From: Chitinophagaceae bacterium
Lineage (GTDB): Bacteria; Bacteroidota; Bacteroidia; Chitinophagales; Chitinophagaceae
Assembly (NCBI GenBank): GCA_019638615.1
Contig: JAHBTL010000039.1
Location: 1-64,000 of the forward strand
Length of the DNA stretch: 64,000 nucleotides
Direction: 5' to 3'
Of the stretch, positions 45,801 through 54,400 are shown piece by piece. Below the pieces are notes generated by a model. The model made no database searches, was not told where the DNA came from, and was given only the letters and a program-made list of their open reading frames with translations. A program made the translations under genes and the position numbers. Each line of letters opens with the position of its first letter. Positions within the stretch are counted from its first letter, which is position 1.

Positions 45801-46151
45801 AGCTATCAGCTTATTGCTCATCAGGACATAAGACAAACCTGTGTTTTCTAACATGCGGCCAACAAGATTTTCCACAGTGATATCCTTTGCCTTCACGGTA
45901 ACCGTGATATTGTCTGACAATACAAGATTGCTAAAAGCAAACCGGTACCCGGTTTTGCGTTCGACCTCTTTTAGCGCATTGGCGAGTTTTGTCCTTTTGA
46001 AATTGACATCTAATTTTTCCTGCGAATAGCTTTTTGCACTGACCTGCAGCGTTGTTATCAGAATAAAAAGTGCTGTAAGTTTCATGAGCAGCAGTGTTGG
46101 TAGCCACCTGTTTCCTGCAGGCGGACTTTTAAAGCATGACAGTTTTTTCAT
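42828..46151 (-). CDS. SusC/RagA-type TonB-dependent transporter with STN domain (PUL 2)
   Basis: 1107 residues. The leader ends SAKSYSQ. The STN domain reads KLDVNFKRTKLANALKEVER with FAFSNLVLSDN. The carboxypeptidase-like domain (GRITDSEGKPLPDVSVTSGQ) and plug (RIRGGNSINASNEPLYVIDG; LKDASSTAIYGARGANGVI) follow, then the barrel, which ends KTVVVGINLTL. It would import the PUL 2 glycan with the SusD encoded downstream. The STN domain signals to the FecR encoded upstream, which is 104 bp away. Confidence 0.95.
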   Translation of the reverse strand: MKKLSCFKSPPAGNRWLPTLLLMKLTALFILITTLQVSAKSYSQEKLDVNFKRTKLANALKEVERKTGYRFAFSNLVLSDNITVTVKAKDITVENLVGRMLENTGLSYVLMSNKLIAIKRQDAFYADITVRGRITDSEGKPLPDVSVTSGQKTGTTTNANGDFVITVDNDATLEFSYVGYSSQSFKVNGRTVINVVMVKAVADLSDVVIVGYGTTRKQDLTGAVSTIGKKELKNIPITRVDQMLQGKAAGVQVTSISGAPGTGTTIRIRGGNSINASNEPLYVIDGLIGGGDINLINPEDIESLVVLKDASSTAIYGARGANGVILVTTKKGVAGQDNINLDAYTGWQKVPKLIPMMNAMEYAELANESATDNGQPAPFSDPKSLGEGTNWQKEITRVAPMRNYTMGASGGNKGFNYYLSGNYSDQEGVIINSGFRRYQLRANVNKKVKDNLTIGVILNIGRAETDNNTVQLGGYNYQQSALAYPPTGKVYNDDGSFDSKRPNDPQVYDNPVAQGTLPVNKYTGSNIIGNIFAEWEFIKGLTFKSTFGSEMSFGKTNVYNPGTLPTRANAQQGGAASVNTSNAIMWLSENTLTYDKAIGSKHNITAVLGTSYQTGSTENLSANASLYATDVFTYNNLGATAQTAFRIGSEFSKYTISSYLSRINYSFEDKYLLTLTGRVDGSSRFAANNKYAFFPAVAVAWKVSKEGFMRNSALFSDLKFRASYGYNGNQAIGIYSSLPSLSTVSNYLIGGSNILGYTSQNLPNPNLKWETTGQLDIGVEFGVFNNRLNVEIDYYAKKTKDLLLSKQLPTQTGFYSTISNIGAVGNRGLELTISSRNIIAGDFTWETSFNVAGNRSKVLDLGGVTGFDLASTGFGANSTISRLVVGEPVGIFWGATYMGTQKTDVIPEGSVNPRATPRLGDPLYLDWDGDNKYSGADYHKIGDANPKFYGGLGNTFTYKKLSLNIFFQGASGNKVMSVSNGFYATNSPLTNQYKEMVNRWSSSNPDSDIPRVNSRDYVTSTRWVYDGSFLRLKSLSLSYALNGSDLNAKWIKRINIYATGTNLLLFTKYPFYDPETNSYGTNSTLRGFDYTNYPQNKTVVVGINLTL

Positions 46152-46255
46152 ACCTTTGTTTTGGTTTGTTTTGTTATAGAATATATACCAGGCATATTTT
46201 GCCTGATATTTTTTGTAACGCAGGAGAAATGGCTGATACCCGTTTCTCCTTTTAT

Positions 46256-47341
46256 TTATTTACGTATAGTAATGGTGTTACCCTCAATTTCATAGGTAAA
46301 CTGATAGGTATATTTAAGGACATCCAATATCTGCACTATTGTTTCATTTGTAAACGTTGCTGTAAACGTATAACCCGCTACCTCCTCGTCTGCAAATACG
46401 ATTTGCACATTGTACCATCGCTCAAGGGTTTTCCGTATTTCGTCAAAACGTTCATTTATTATTTCAATCCGGCTTTGTGTCCATGCGGTTTCTATTATCA
46501 CGCTATCAGTCAGGTCATATGACAATGGCATTATCTTTACAGGCACTTTTATTGAATCGGAAATAACTTTTTTGCTATGCGGGAGTGATTTGCTTCCCAC
46601 AACAGCCTTCTGGTTTGGGAAAAGCACCACTTTTTTAGATGCATCCTTCGGTAGAATTTCAACCTTACCTCTGAGAAGGGTAGTTTCACTTAAGTCGTCA
46701 TCAGCGTATGATTTAACATTGAACAGCGTACCCAGCACTCTAACGTCATACTTTGCACAATGCACAATAAAAGGCAGCTCTTTGTTGTGCGTAACATCAA
46801 ACATCGCTTCCCCGGTTAAATGAACACTCCTGTTGGTACTGTTGAAATTTCTGTCAATCATCAGTACAGAACCTGCAGCCAGCTTTACGGTGGAACTATC
46901 GGGCAGCAGGCATTCCTTTTTTTCTCCCTTGGCAGTGACAAAAATGTAATCTTTGTCCAAAGGTGCGCCGTGATCACTCACTTTTTTATCTATCTCAACT
47001 GACGCCTTGCCAGTACCCTCAAATAAGCGGACTGAAAAAAATATAAGAAGTATTGCCGCCGCGGCTGCTGCCGGGAACATCCATTTGATTATACGCGGCC
47101 TTTTATGAAATTGAACGATCTCTGCCTGCGAAGATTCATGTACGTGCTGCTGTCTGTCCTGCCGGAACATGATGTGAAGTCCTAAAACAATTTCTTTTGC
47201 CTCCTTTAGCTTTTCTGCCGATGCCGGATGCATGATCATGTATTCTTCCCAAAACAAAATATCTTCTTCATTTCGGCGAAAACAGAAGTTGAGAAAACTG
47301 TCGTTAGCAGCGAGTGCATCAATTGAAAAGTCCTCAGGCAT
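46256..47341 (-). CDS. FecR-type anti-sigma factor (PUL 2)
   Basis: 361 residues. The cytosolic N-terminus has NFCFRRNEEDILFWEEYMIM. The membrane helix is KWMFPAAAAAAILLIFFSVR. The periplasmic FecR domain contains ECLLPDSSTVKLAAGSVLMI and VHLTGEAMFDVTHNKELPFI, and the C-terminal DUF4974-like part ends YEIEGNTITIRK. It pairs with the sigma factor encoded 64 bp upstream and with the STN-bearing SusC downstream. Confidence 0.93.
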   Translation of the reverse strand: MPEDFSIDALAANDSFLNFCFRRNEEDILFWEEYMIMHPASAEKLKEAKEIVLGLHIMFRQDRQQHVHESSQAEIVQFHKRPRIIKWMFPAAAAAAILLIFFSVRLFEGTGKASVEIDKKVSDHGAPLDKDYIFVTAKGEKKECLLPDSSTVKLAAGSVLMIDRNFNSTNRSVHLTGEAMFDVTHNKELPFIVHCAKYDVRVLGTLFNVKSYADDDLSETTLLRGKVEILPKDASKKVVLFPNQKAVVGSKSLPHSKKVISDSIKVPVKIMPLSYDLTDSVIIETAWTQSRIEIINERFDEIRKTLERWYNVQIVFADEEVAGYTFTATFTNETIVQILDVLKYTYQFTYEIEGNTITIRK

Positions 47342-47405
47342 TTACAGTCTTTTTCATATAGACCGGTATATCTAAAAGACTTACCAACTTTTTCTCAAAA
47401 AAATA

Positions 47406-47966
47406 TCAGAACAAGGCGATAGACAATAAAGCAGCAATATGAACCCCGGGAACCTGCCTGCCCATTTCCCGGCGAAGAAGCTTGATTCCCTCTGAAATAT
47501 TATTGTATACCGAACGGCTGGAAAGTCCGGTTTTTGCAACAATTTGTTCTGTAGTGAGCCCGAGATAAAACTTTTGATACATCACCCTGCGGCACCTTGC
47601 CGGCAACCTTTTGAAGGCGCTTCTCAGTTTTTGGATTAATTCATCATTTGATTCAATGAGCTCTATTTCCGATGCAATGCTGGGTATTGTGCTGTCTTCA
47701 TTTACAGACAGCGCTTCGGCATATTTTTGTTTTTGACTTTTATGGTAGTGGTTTATTAATTTCCTCCGGAACGCAATAGAAAGATAGGCCTGCGGATTAC
47801 GAATATCCTTACACTCCACTCCCTTCTCAAGCAAATCCAGGAAGAAATGGTTAACGAGATCAGCGGATATGTCATGGGCATATCCAAGGCGTAATGCCAT
47901 TTGAATAAAATGGGAGTGAAAGGATTGATACCATGATTTAATATGATCGCTACCTGCACTTGTCAC
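47406..47966 (-). CDS. ECF RNA polymerase sigma factor (PUL 2 regulator)
   Basis: 186 residues. Region 2 is recognisable but diverged (FIQMALRLGYAHDISADLVN; FFLDLLEKGVECKDIRNPQA), and region 4 is clear (LPARCRRVMYQKFYLGLTTE; IVAKTGLSSRSVYNNISEGI). It ends in a hydrophobic tail, as in the PUL 1 sigma factor. It should activate the PUL 2 susCD operon when released from its FecR. The differences between the two sigma factors suggest independent control of the two loci. The upstream DNA has no clear Bacteroidota -7 box. Confidence 0.9.
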   Translation of the reverse strand: MTSAGSDHIKSWYQSFHSHFIQMALRLGYAHDISADLVNHFFLDLLEKGVECKDIRNPQAYLSIAFRRKLINHYHKSQKQKYAEALSVNEDSTIPSIASEIELIESNDELIQKLRSAFKRLPARCRRVMYQKFYLGLTTEQIVAKTGLSSRSVYNNISEGIKLLRREMGRQVPGVHIAALLSIALF

Positions 47967-48023
47967 ATTAATACAAAGGGGTTAGGCGTTTAAACTATTT
48001 TCTTAATCAATATTATTTCTTTT

Positions 48024-48230
48024 TTAGAAAAAAATAATGCTCAATCGATTGCGCGAATTTGAGTTCGGCTGCCATGGCAAACATGCCCAAAGCCATTCCC
48101 CTTTTTTATCATACCACCAGTTGGAAATAGCCATTCCTGCAATCGCCGGTTTTGAATGTAAATGTATTTCTTTTCTGCAATAACCAGGCATAAAAACGGG
48201 TGCATTTAAAATGGTCGCGCCATATGTAGA
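48024..48230 (-). other. Possible protein-coding remnant, unassigned
   Basis: On the minus strand one frame is open for 69 codons with protein-like composition (NAPVFMPGYCRKEIHLHSKP, then AISNWWYDKKGEWLWACLP). It lacks a start codon near its beginning and I know no family. It could be a gene fragment. The wider gap 47967-49074 holds no intact gene; its other recognisable contents are listed separately. Confidence 0.2.
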
Positions 48231-48366
48231 TTACCCTCACACTTTATCTCAATGTTGTTTAGTCAGGAAAAGAGCAATACCTGAAAATAGTATCTGCTTC
48301 TGAAACAGCATAGGAAGAAAAATATTCTTTTTGATTTTTATGACGATTGACAGACAGGGAAATGTC

Positions 48367-48389
48367 GCCCCGCCTCGGGCGGGGCTTTG
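48367..48389. terminator. GC-rich hairpin, terminator-like
   Basis: GCCCCGCC and GGCGGGGC pair perfectly over 8 bp around a TCG loop and are followed by TTTG on the plus strand. The short T run makes it a weak intrinsic terminator at best. No intact gene ends just before it on the plus strand. Confidence 0.35.
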
Positions 48390-48561
48390 TTCAAACCCCA
48401 ACCGCTCAGCTACCAAAATACCGGTCGTACCGACCTGGAGAAGCAAATTGGTAAAAGTGTTTTGAATCATTATCATTGAATGAATGCTGTCGTTTTATCG
48501 TGAAGCTGTAAAGAAAACCCTGTAAGGGTGATATTTTGGTAGAACCAATAAAACACGCTTG

Positions 48562-48801
48562 CCGTCATTCCGATGCCGCCCCAATGTGTGTTGAACCAAA
48601 GGAATATAGCGGCGGGAGAGGAACCTGCCAGGCATTTGTACTAATGCTCAACATCTGCACTACTGCCAGGCGGATTTACTTTCAGTGAGAACTATTTTCA
48701 TTGCGGCAAAATCAGAGATAAACAAATACCGCAATAAAAGTTCTCCTTCGCGAAAAAGCGATTTAACTACCATGTTCGCGTTGGCTCAATCGGAATGACG
48801 G
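48562..48801. repeat. 240-bp element with 12-bp perfect terminal inverted repeats
   Basis: CCGTCATTCCGA (48562-48573) is exactly inverted as TCGGAATGACGG (48790-48801). The 240 bp between contain no open frame worth calling. Size and inverted ends fit a MITE-like or repetitive extragenic element. No obvious target-site duplication flanks it. Confidence 0.5.
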
Positions 48802-48847
48802 AAAAGCAACTATTTATTCCTAACCCGAACGAACGACATTACCTTTG

Positions 48848-49015
48848 GAGCATAACATTTTTCGCAGGTGGGTAGTGACACCCAACTGTAGAACATATAG
48901 GGTAAATGGCAAACAGTATGTAGTGATCGCATGCGGAGGCTCTAAATGGGGAGGGAAACACAGCGATGCGTATGTGGCTTTTGCGCCTCCTGATAAAAAG
49001 TCAAAAACGAATTAA
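48848..49015 (+). pseudogene. C-terminal remnant of a PQQ-dependent dehydrogenase
   Basis: A plus-strand frame ending at TAA 49013-49015 encodes YRVNGKQYVVIACGGSKWGG followed by KHSDAYVAFAPP. This is the characteristic C-terminus of quinoprotein glucose/alcohol dehydrogenases of the PQQ-binding propeller family (usual form: YxVNGKQYVVIAAGG ... GDAYVAFALP). Upstream there is no start codon or preceding domain, so only the last 40-55 codons survive. The remnant sits 60 bp before the MGH1-like glycosidase gene, hinting that the cluster once carried a complete dehydrogenase. Confidence 0.6.
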
Positions 49016-49074
49016 TCAAATACCTTGCAATGGGAAACGTTTTTCAATGGAAAAGCGTCTTTACAGAGTAAATA

Positions 49075-50703
49075 ATGCGTTTGCAAAAAATGAATAAAGA
49101 AATGGCAATGTCAAGACGAATGAAACTGTCCCTCGCTGTTATCATACTCTTGTTTTCATTTAATTCCAATCCTGTTGATAAAACGATACTGAGACCTGAA
49201 AATTACAAACACTATATCGACAGCTTTAATGCCAACGACAATGAGCTTTATCCGCAGCATATACCCAATGCTCAAAGCTGGGATTTCCTGAAGGAAAATA
49301 TGCCATTGTTCGATTGTCCTGACAAAATGATGGAGCAAACCTGGTATTTCCGCTGGTGGACGTATCGCAAGCATATCAAACAAACGCCTGAAGGATTTAT
49401 CATCACTGAGTTCCTACCTAAAGTACCCTGGTCAGGTAAATACAATAGTATCAGTTGCCCCGCGGGACATCATTTTTATGAAGGACGCTGGTTGAACGAT
49501 CCTCAATACCTGCGTGATTATGCGAAGTTCTGGTTCCGGGGAGGAGGAAGCCCGCGGGTATACAGCTTTTGGGCAGCCGATGCTGTTTTTAAATATTATG
49601 AGGTAACGGGCGATAAGCAATTGCTTGCAGAGCTGCTGCCCGACCTGATCCAAAACTATAAAGCCTGGGAGCAAAATAACCTGGATGACAACGGGTTATT
49701 CTGGCAGGCAGATGGTAACGACGGGATGGAAGTATCTGTATGCGGTGCATTATCCGATGGAGCGCGTGGTTACCGTGCAACGATCAACACCTATATGTAT
49801 GCGGATGCACTGGCTATATCCCGGATAGCGGACATGTTCCATAAGGAAAATGAAGCGGCTGCATTTGCAGCAAAGGCAAATAACATCAAACAAAAAGTGC
49901 AGGATATTTTGTGGGAAGATGCCGCGTCGTTTTTTAAGGTATTACCCAGGGGACAATCAACATTGTGCAACGCCAGGGAACTGCATGGATATACGCCCTG
50001 GTACGCAAATCTGCCGGAGGCTGAATATTCCAAAGCCTGGCAGTATCTCATGGATTCAAGCTATTTTTTCACACCATTCGGCCCTGTTACGGCTGAAAGA
50101 AGTCATCCCGGTTTTAAAATTTCGTACGAGGGGCATGAATGCCAGTGGAACGGGCCAAGCTGGCCGTACGCTACTTCCATCACTTTAACTGCTGCAGCTA
50201 ACCTGTTGAACAACTATGATCAACATTATTTTTCAAAACAGGATTATTTTAGCCTGCTGAGCACTTATACGAATAGTCATCAACGTAAGAATGAGCAAGG
50301 CAAAACTGTACCATGGATAGACGAAAACCTGGATCCTTTTACGGGCGACTGGATATCGAGAACAAGATTAAAAACCTGGAACAATGGCACATGGTCTGAT
50401 GAAAAAGGCGGAGTGGAAAGAGGGAAGGATTATAATCATTCAACTTATAATGATCTTATTATTACCGGTTTGATGGGTGTACGCCCCCAGGCAAATGATA
50501 CATTGATCATCAACCCCCTTGTGCCTTCCGGTACCTGGGATTATTTCTGTTTGGACAACATAGCCTATTGTGGTAAAAAGCTGGCGGTATTGTACGATAA
50601 AACCGGGAAGAGATACCGTATGGGAAAAGGGTTCATGATCTTTTTGAACGGGAAGAAAATATCTTCCGCTTCAACCGTAAGGAAAGTTAAAATAAAAGTA
50701 TAA
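49075..50703 (+). CDS. MGH1-like glycoside hydrolase (GH63-type barrel)
   Basis: 542 residues with an exported N-terminus (a hydrophobic stretch SLAVIILLFSFNSN; the start could also be at a later Met such as codon 4). The (alpha/alpha)6-barrel motifs of the MGH1/GH63-like group are present: NNLDDNGLFWQADGNDGMEV, SDGARGYRATINTYMYADAL and the catalytic-region WNGPSWPYATSITLTAAANL. Members hydrolyse small glycosides such as mannosylglycerate or trehalose-like sugars. It leads a three-gene plus-strand group with a DUF1080 protein and a cytochrome-bearing protein. Confidence 0.85.
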   Translation: MRLQKMNKEMAMSRRMKLSLAVIILLFSFNSNPVDKTILRPENYKHYIDSFNANDNELYPQHIPNAQSWDFLKENMPLFDCPDKMMEQTWYFRWWTYRKHIKQTPEGFIITEFLPKVPWSGKYNSISCPAGHHFYEGRWLNDPQYLRDYAKFWFRGGGSPRVYSFWAADAVFKYYEVTGDKQLLAELLPDLIQNYKAWEQNNLDDNGLFWQADGNDGMEVSVCGALSDGARGYRATINTYMYADALAISRIADMFHKENEAAAFAAKANNIKQKVQDILWEDAASFFKVLPRGQSTLCNARELHGYTPWYANLPEAEYSKAWQYLMDSSYFFTPFGPVTAERSHPGFKISYEGHECQWNGPSWPYATSITLTAAANLLNNYDQHYFSKQDYFSLLSTYTNSHQRKNEQGKTVPWIDENLDPFTGDWISRTRLKTWNNGTWSDEKGGVERGKDYNHSTYNDLIITGLMGVRPQANDTLIINPLVPSGTWDYFCLDNIAYCGKKLAVLYDKTGKRYRMGKGFMIFLNGKKISSASTVRKVKIKV

Positions 50704-50751
50704 GTTCGCAGTATAAGGTTACGGCGGTTTTTCACTTCGAATTCTTGCAAT

Positions 50752-51438
50752 ATGATGCATATTTTTTACTTTAAAAAAAGATGGATAGTCAGTTACAGGG
50801 CATACCATTACCTGCTATTGTTTTTTGCAAGCTTCCATTTGAATACTTCTTTCGCACAAAACAACCTCCCTGCTACGATTTCTCTTCTTGATGGCAAAAC
50901 CCTCAAAGGATGGAAAACGGTGAACCCCGCCGATATGGCGTTCTGGTATGTAAAGGACAGCTCGATCGTGTGTGGCGATGGAGTAAAAAAGATACCTGAA
51001 AATACCTACCTGCATACGGAAAAGGAATACGAGGATTTTGAGTTCCGCTGCCTGTTCCGTTTGTCCGGCGATCCCGCTACGGGCCTGATCAACAGCGGCA
51101 TTCAATACCGCTCCATCTTAAAAGATAATACGATCGTTGGTTACCAGGCAGACATCGGCAATGGTTACTGGGGCGATATTTACGATGAGCACAGGAGGGG
51201 AAAACTGATCGGTGGTGATTTGAGCATACTGCACCGGGTACTAAAAGAAGATGGATGGAACAGTTATATCATACGGGTGAAAGGCAGCCGGCATGAACTG
51301 TACATCAACGGAGTAAAAACCTGTGATTATATTGAAAAAGACAATTCAATCCCGGCTAAAGGAGTAATTGCAGTACAGATACACAGTGGCGGTGCAGCAA
51401 AGGTTGAATTTCGTGACCTGACCATTACACCCTTGTAA
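50752..51438 (+). CDS. DUF1080 (3-keto-disaccharide hydrolase-like) protein
   Basis: 228 residues with a signal peptide (LLLFFASFHLNTSFAQ). The lectin-like jelly-roll is recognised by LLDGKTLKGWKTV, the 'FRCLFRLSG' strand and SGIQYRSILKDNTIVGYQAD. C-terminally GVIAVQIHSGGAAKVEFRDL is the usual ending. DUF1080 enzymes cleave 3-keto-glycosides produced by periplasmic glycoside 3-dehydrogenases. Start at 50752 or at codon 2, both ATG. It lies 48 bp after the MGH1-like gene and 37 bp before the cytochrome gene, so it is probably one operon. Confidence 0.9.
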   Translation: MMHIFYFKKRWIVSYRAYHYLLLFFASFHLNTSFAQNNLPATISLLDGKTLKGWKTVNPADMAFWYVKDSSIVCGDGVKKIPENTYLHTEKEYEDFEFRCLFRLSGDPATGLINSGIQYRSILKDNTIVGYQADIGNGYWGDIYDEHRRGKLIGGDLSILHRVLKEDGWNSYIIRVKGSRHELYINGVKTCDYIEKDNSIPAKGVIAVQIHSGGAAKVEFRDLTITPL

Positions 51439-51475
51439 TTGAATTTTATTCATTCAATCCCTATACCATTCTTGT

Positions 51476-54400
51476 ATGAAGGTTTTTGTTTTAAGCATCC
51501 TCTTCCTGTCGGTTGTTTTTTCAGGGGTATATTTGTATTCGCCGGATACCCACAAGACAGATGTTTCATTGCCCGATGAAAAAAGAACGCCCGAAGAGGA
51601 GCTTGCAGGGTTTAAAGTGCCTGATGGATTTGTAATTGAGCTGGTTGCCAGCGAACGGGATGGTATTATCAACCCGATCGATCTTAGTTTTGATGACGCG
51701 GGAAGGCTGTGGACACAAACAGCTTCCATGTACCCGCTCGACCCGGTGGCGGATATACAATGGAATGACCTGCTGGAACTGATGGATCATCCCGAGAAAC
51801 AAAAAGATCATCCTGCATTTAAAAAAATGCTCGATCTGTACGAGGGCAGAACAAAAGGAGATGATAAAATATTGATCCTTTCTGACCTGTATACTCCGGG
51901 CAAGACCGCTACTACTTCGGTTTGGGCAGACGGGCTTACCATTCCCATGAGCATTCTGCCGTATAAGGATGGCGCTTATGTAGCGCAGGGATCCGAGCTT
52001 TTTTTCCTGAAAGATTCAAACGGTGATGGCAAAGCTGATCAAAGGATCAGGCTGTTTACCGGCTTTGGTTTTACAGATACACATACTATGGCGCATGTAC
52101 TGGTACGTGGCCCGGGAGGATGGATCCATTTTAGCCATGGCGCATTGAACAAAGGAAATGTATCATCGCTGCTAAGCGATGCAAAAATAAAAATAGACTA
52201 CAGTAAGATCGCCCGCTTTTCACTGGATGGAAAAAAGATAGAGCTGGTCAACGCCGGGCTGAACAATATCTGGGGCTTTCAGCTTCGCCACAACGGGCAA
52301 TGGTATGGAACCGAAGCGAATGACCTGGGCTATTCTATTGTTCCCATGGAGCCGGGTACGGCATTCCCGGGAATTGGTAACGAACGCATTCGCAGTTACC
52401 AGCCTGTAATGCCTGAGCTGCACAAATTCAGGGTAGGCGGTACCGGTATATCGGGGCTGGCGTTCGCGGATGATATATCCGGCTCTTTCCCCGACGAATG
52501 GAAAGATGTGGCCTTTCTCGCTAATCCTATTACCAGCACTATTAATGCCGTAAAAATTATACGTAACGCGGATGGCACCGTATCCGCTACCCACCTGCCC
52601 GATCTGCTTTCTTCAGAAGATAAATATTTCCGCCCGGTGAATATTGAGTTTGGACCCGATGGATGTTTGTATATAGCGGACTGGTACGATAAGATCATTT
52701 CTCACAACGAAATACCTACCACGCATCCCGACAGGGATAAATCACTGGGGCGCATCTGGCGCATCCGGCATAAGAGCCAGCAGTCTTTTGCCATCCCTGA
52801 TTTTACCAAAATAAAAACCGAAGAACTGGTCGGTCATCTGAAATCGCCTTCGTTGTGGATGAAACGCGCTGCCTGGCATCAGTTAACAGATCGCCCGTCA
52901 AATGAAACCGCTTCACTGATCCCGGCTCTTGTAACACTGGCAGCCGACGGGCTGCACCATGAACTCACACGCATCCATGCATTGTGGAGCCTGGAAGGAA
53001 TGGGGCATTACGATGCAGCTTTGATGACCCAACTGCTGGGCGCAAAAGCGGATGACCTGCGCCGTGAGGCAGCCCGTTCCCTGGCCTCTTTTGCATTAAC
53101 TCCAACACAGGTGGCAGGCGTTTTATTACCCTTGCTGGAAGATGCGAATCCCATGGTAAGATCGGAAGTGCTGCGCACGCTTGCCGCCATCAATAAGGCG
53201 GATAATAATACGATCAGCATGCTGGTAAAAGCCGGCAAACCGGCGCTGCCGGGTAATGAAATGGGAGGATCGTACGAGCGGAATTTTGAAAGATACCTTG
53301 CATTAAAAGCATTGGAGCAATACCCCGGTGAGTTGTACACCTACCTGCAGTCGGCAGAAGCTGCCGCCCAGCCTGCATTGAATGTATTGTGGGCAATACA
53401 GGCATTGCCCGAAGAGCAAAAAGAGGAAAAATTCATTCAGTTGTGGCCCAAAGCAGGTATCACCACGCTTGATGAGCCAACCTTTATATGGCTGGGCAAA
53501 ATGCTTTCCAATCCGGCGATATACAATATGGTGAAACCGGTATATGAAAATTCGGCCAATGCCGAAAAGTATATTGCACTGGCTTTGCATCATCAGCAAC
53601 AGGTGCAGTCAGAAGCGCTTTCACAACTGCTGGAAAATCCCGCTCTTACATTATTAAAAACAGGAAAGCCGGCTGACAAACAACTGGCACTCGATGCCAT
53701 CGCAAAGCTTAGGATCAAAGTACCCCGCGAGCCTGTGGTTGCAATGATCAACAGTAAGGCAGATGAAAAAACAATAGGCCTGGCTTTGCGCGCGCTTGAA
53801 GTAAATCCTTCGGCTAATAAAGCAACATTCATGCAAATAGCCCGGAACCCTGCGCATCCTTTTAACCTGCGCCTTGCCTCTTTGCATAGTTTAGCCAAAA
53901 CAGATACAGTACTGGCGAAACAAACACTGGCGAACTGGATAAGCGGATTGAACGACGAACAGAAGAAAGAGCTTACCGGTGTATTGTCGGGTTCATCGCA
54001 GGGAGCGGCTTTGCTTATAGATCTGTACAATAAAAAACGCCTAAACGCTAAATCCTTCACGCTTTCTTCGGCGGAGCGTGTGCGCAATACTGCTGCCGGT
54101 AACATTACGGGCGATGCTATTCTTGAACAGACAAAAAAAATAGCCGAGGAAGAAAAGAAGGCGTTTGAAACCAGGTTGGCGAAGTATATGGCGATAGCGG
54201 AGAAAAAAGGCGGCAATGCGCAAAAAGGTAAAATACTTTTCCAAAGCTGCCTGATGTGCCATAAAGTGGGCGATAAAGGACCGGGGATAGCGCCCGCATT
54301 AGATGGTTCGGCCGCGCGCGAAGACAAAGCGCTGCTGACCGCCATTCTTGACCCGGATGCTGCAGTGGAAAGCGGTTATATGCTGTATCGCGTAACCAAG

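Noticed and set aside
48249-48476. 75-codon minus-strand frame over the GC-rich hairpin
   Set aside because: It spans a palindromic structure and has the composition of a spurious translation (RLGFEQSPARGG).
48390-48480. tRNA-like words on the minus strand (GGTAGCTGAGCGGTTGGGG, TTTGAAC)
   Set aside because: The D-arm-like segment is not followed by matching anticodon and acceptor stems, so no cloverleaf can be formed.
53593-54345. 250-codon minus-strand open frame inside the cytochrome gene
   Set aside because: It is antisense to a strongly conserved gene and its Ser/Ala/Cys-rich composition is typical of a shadow frame.
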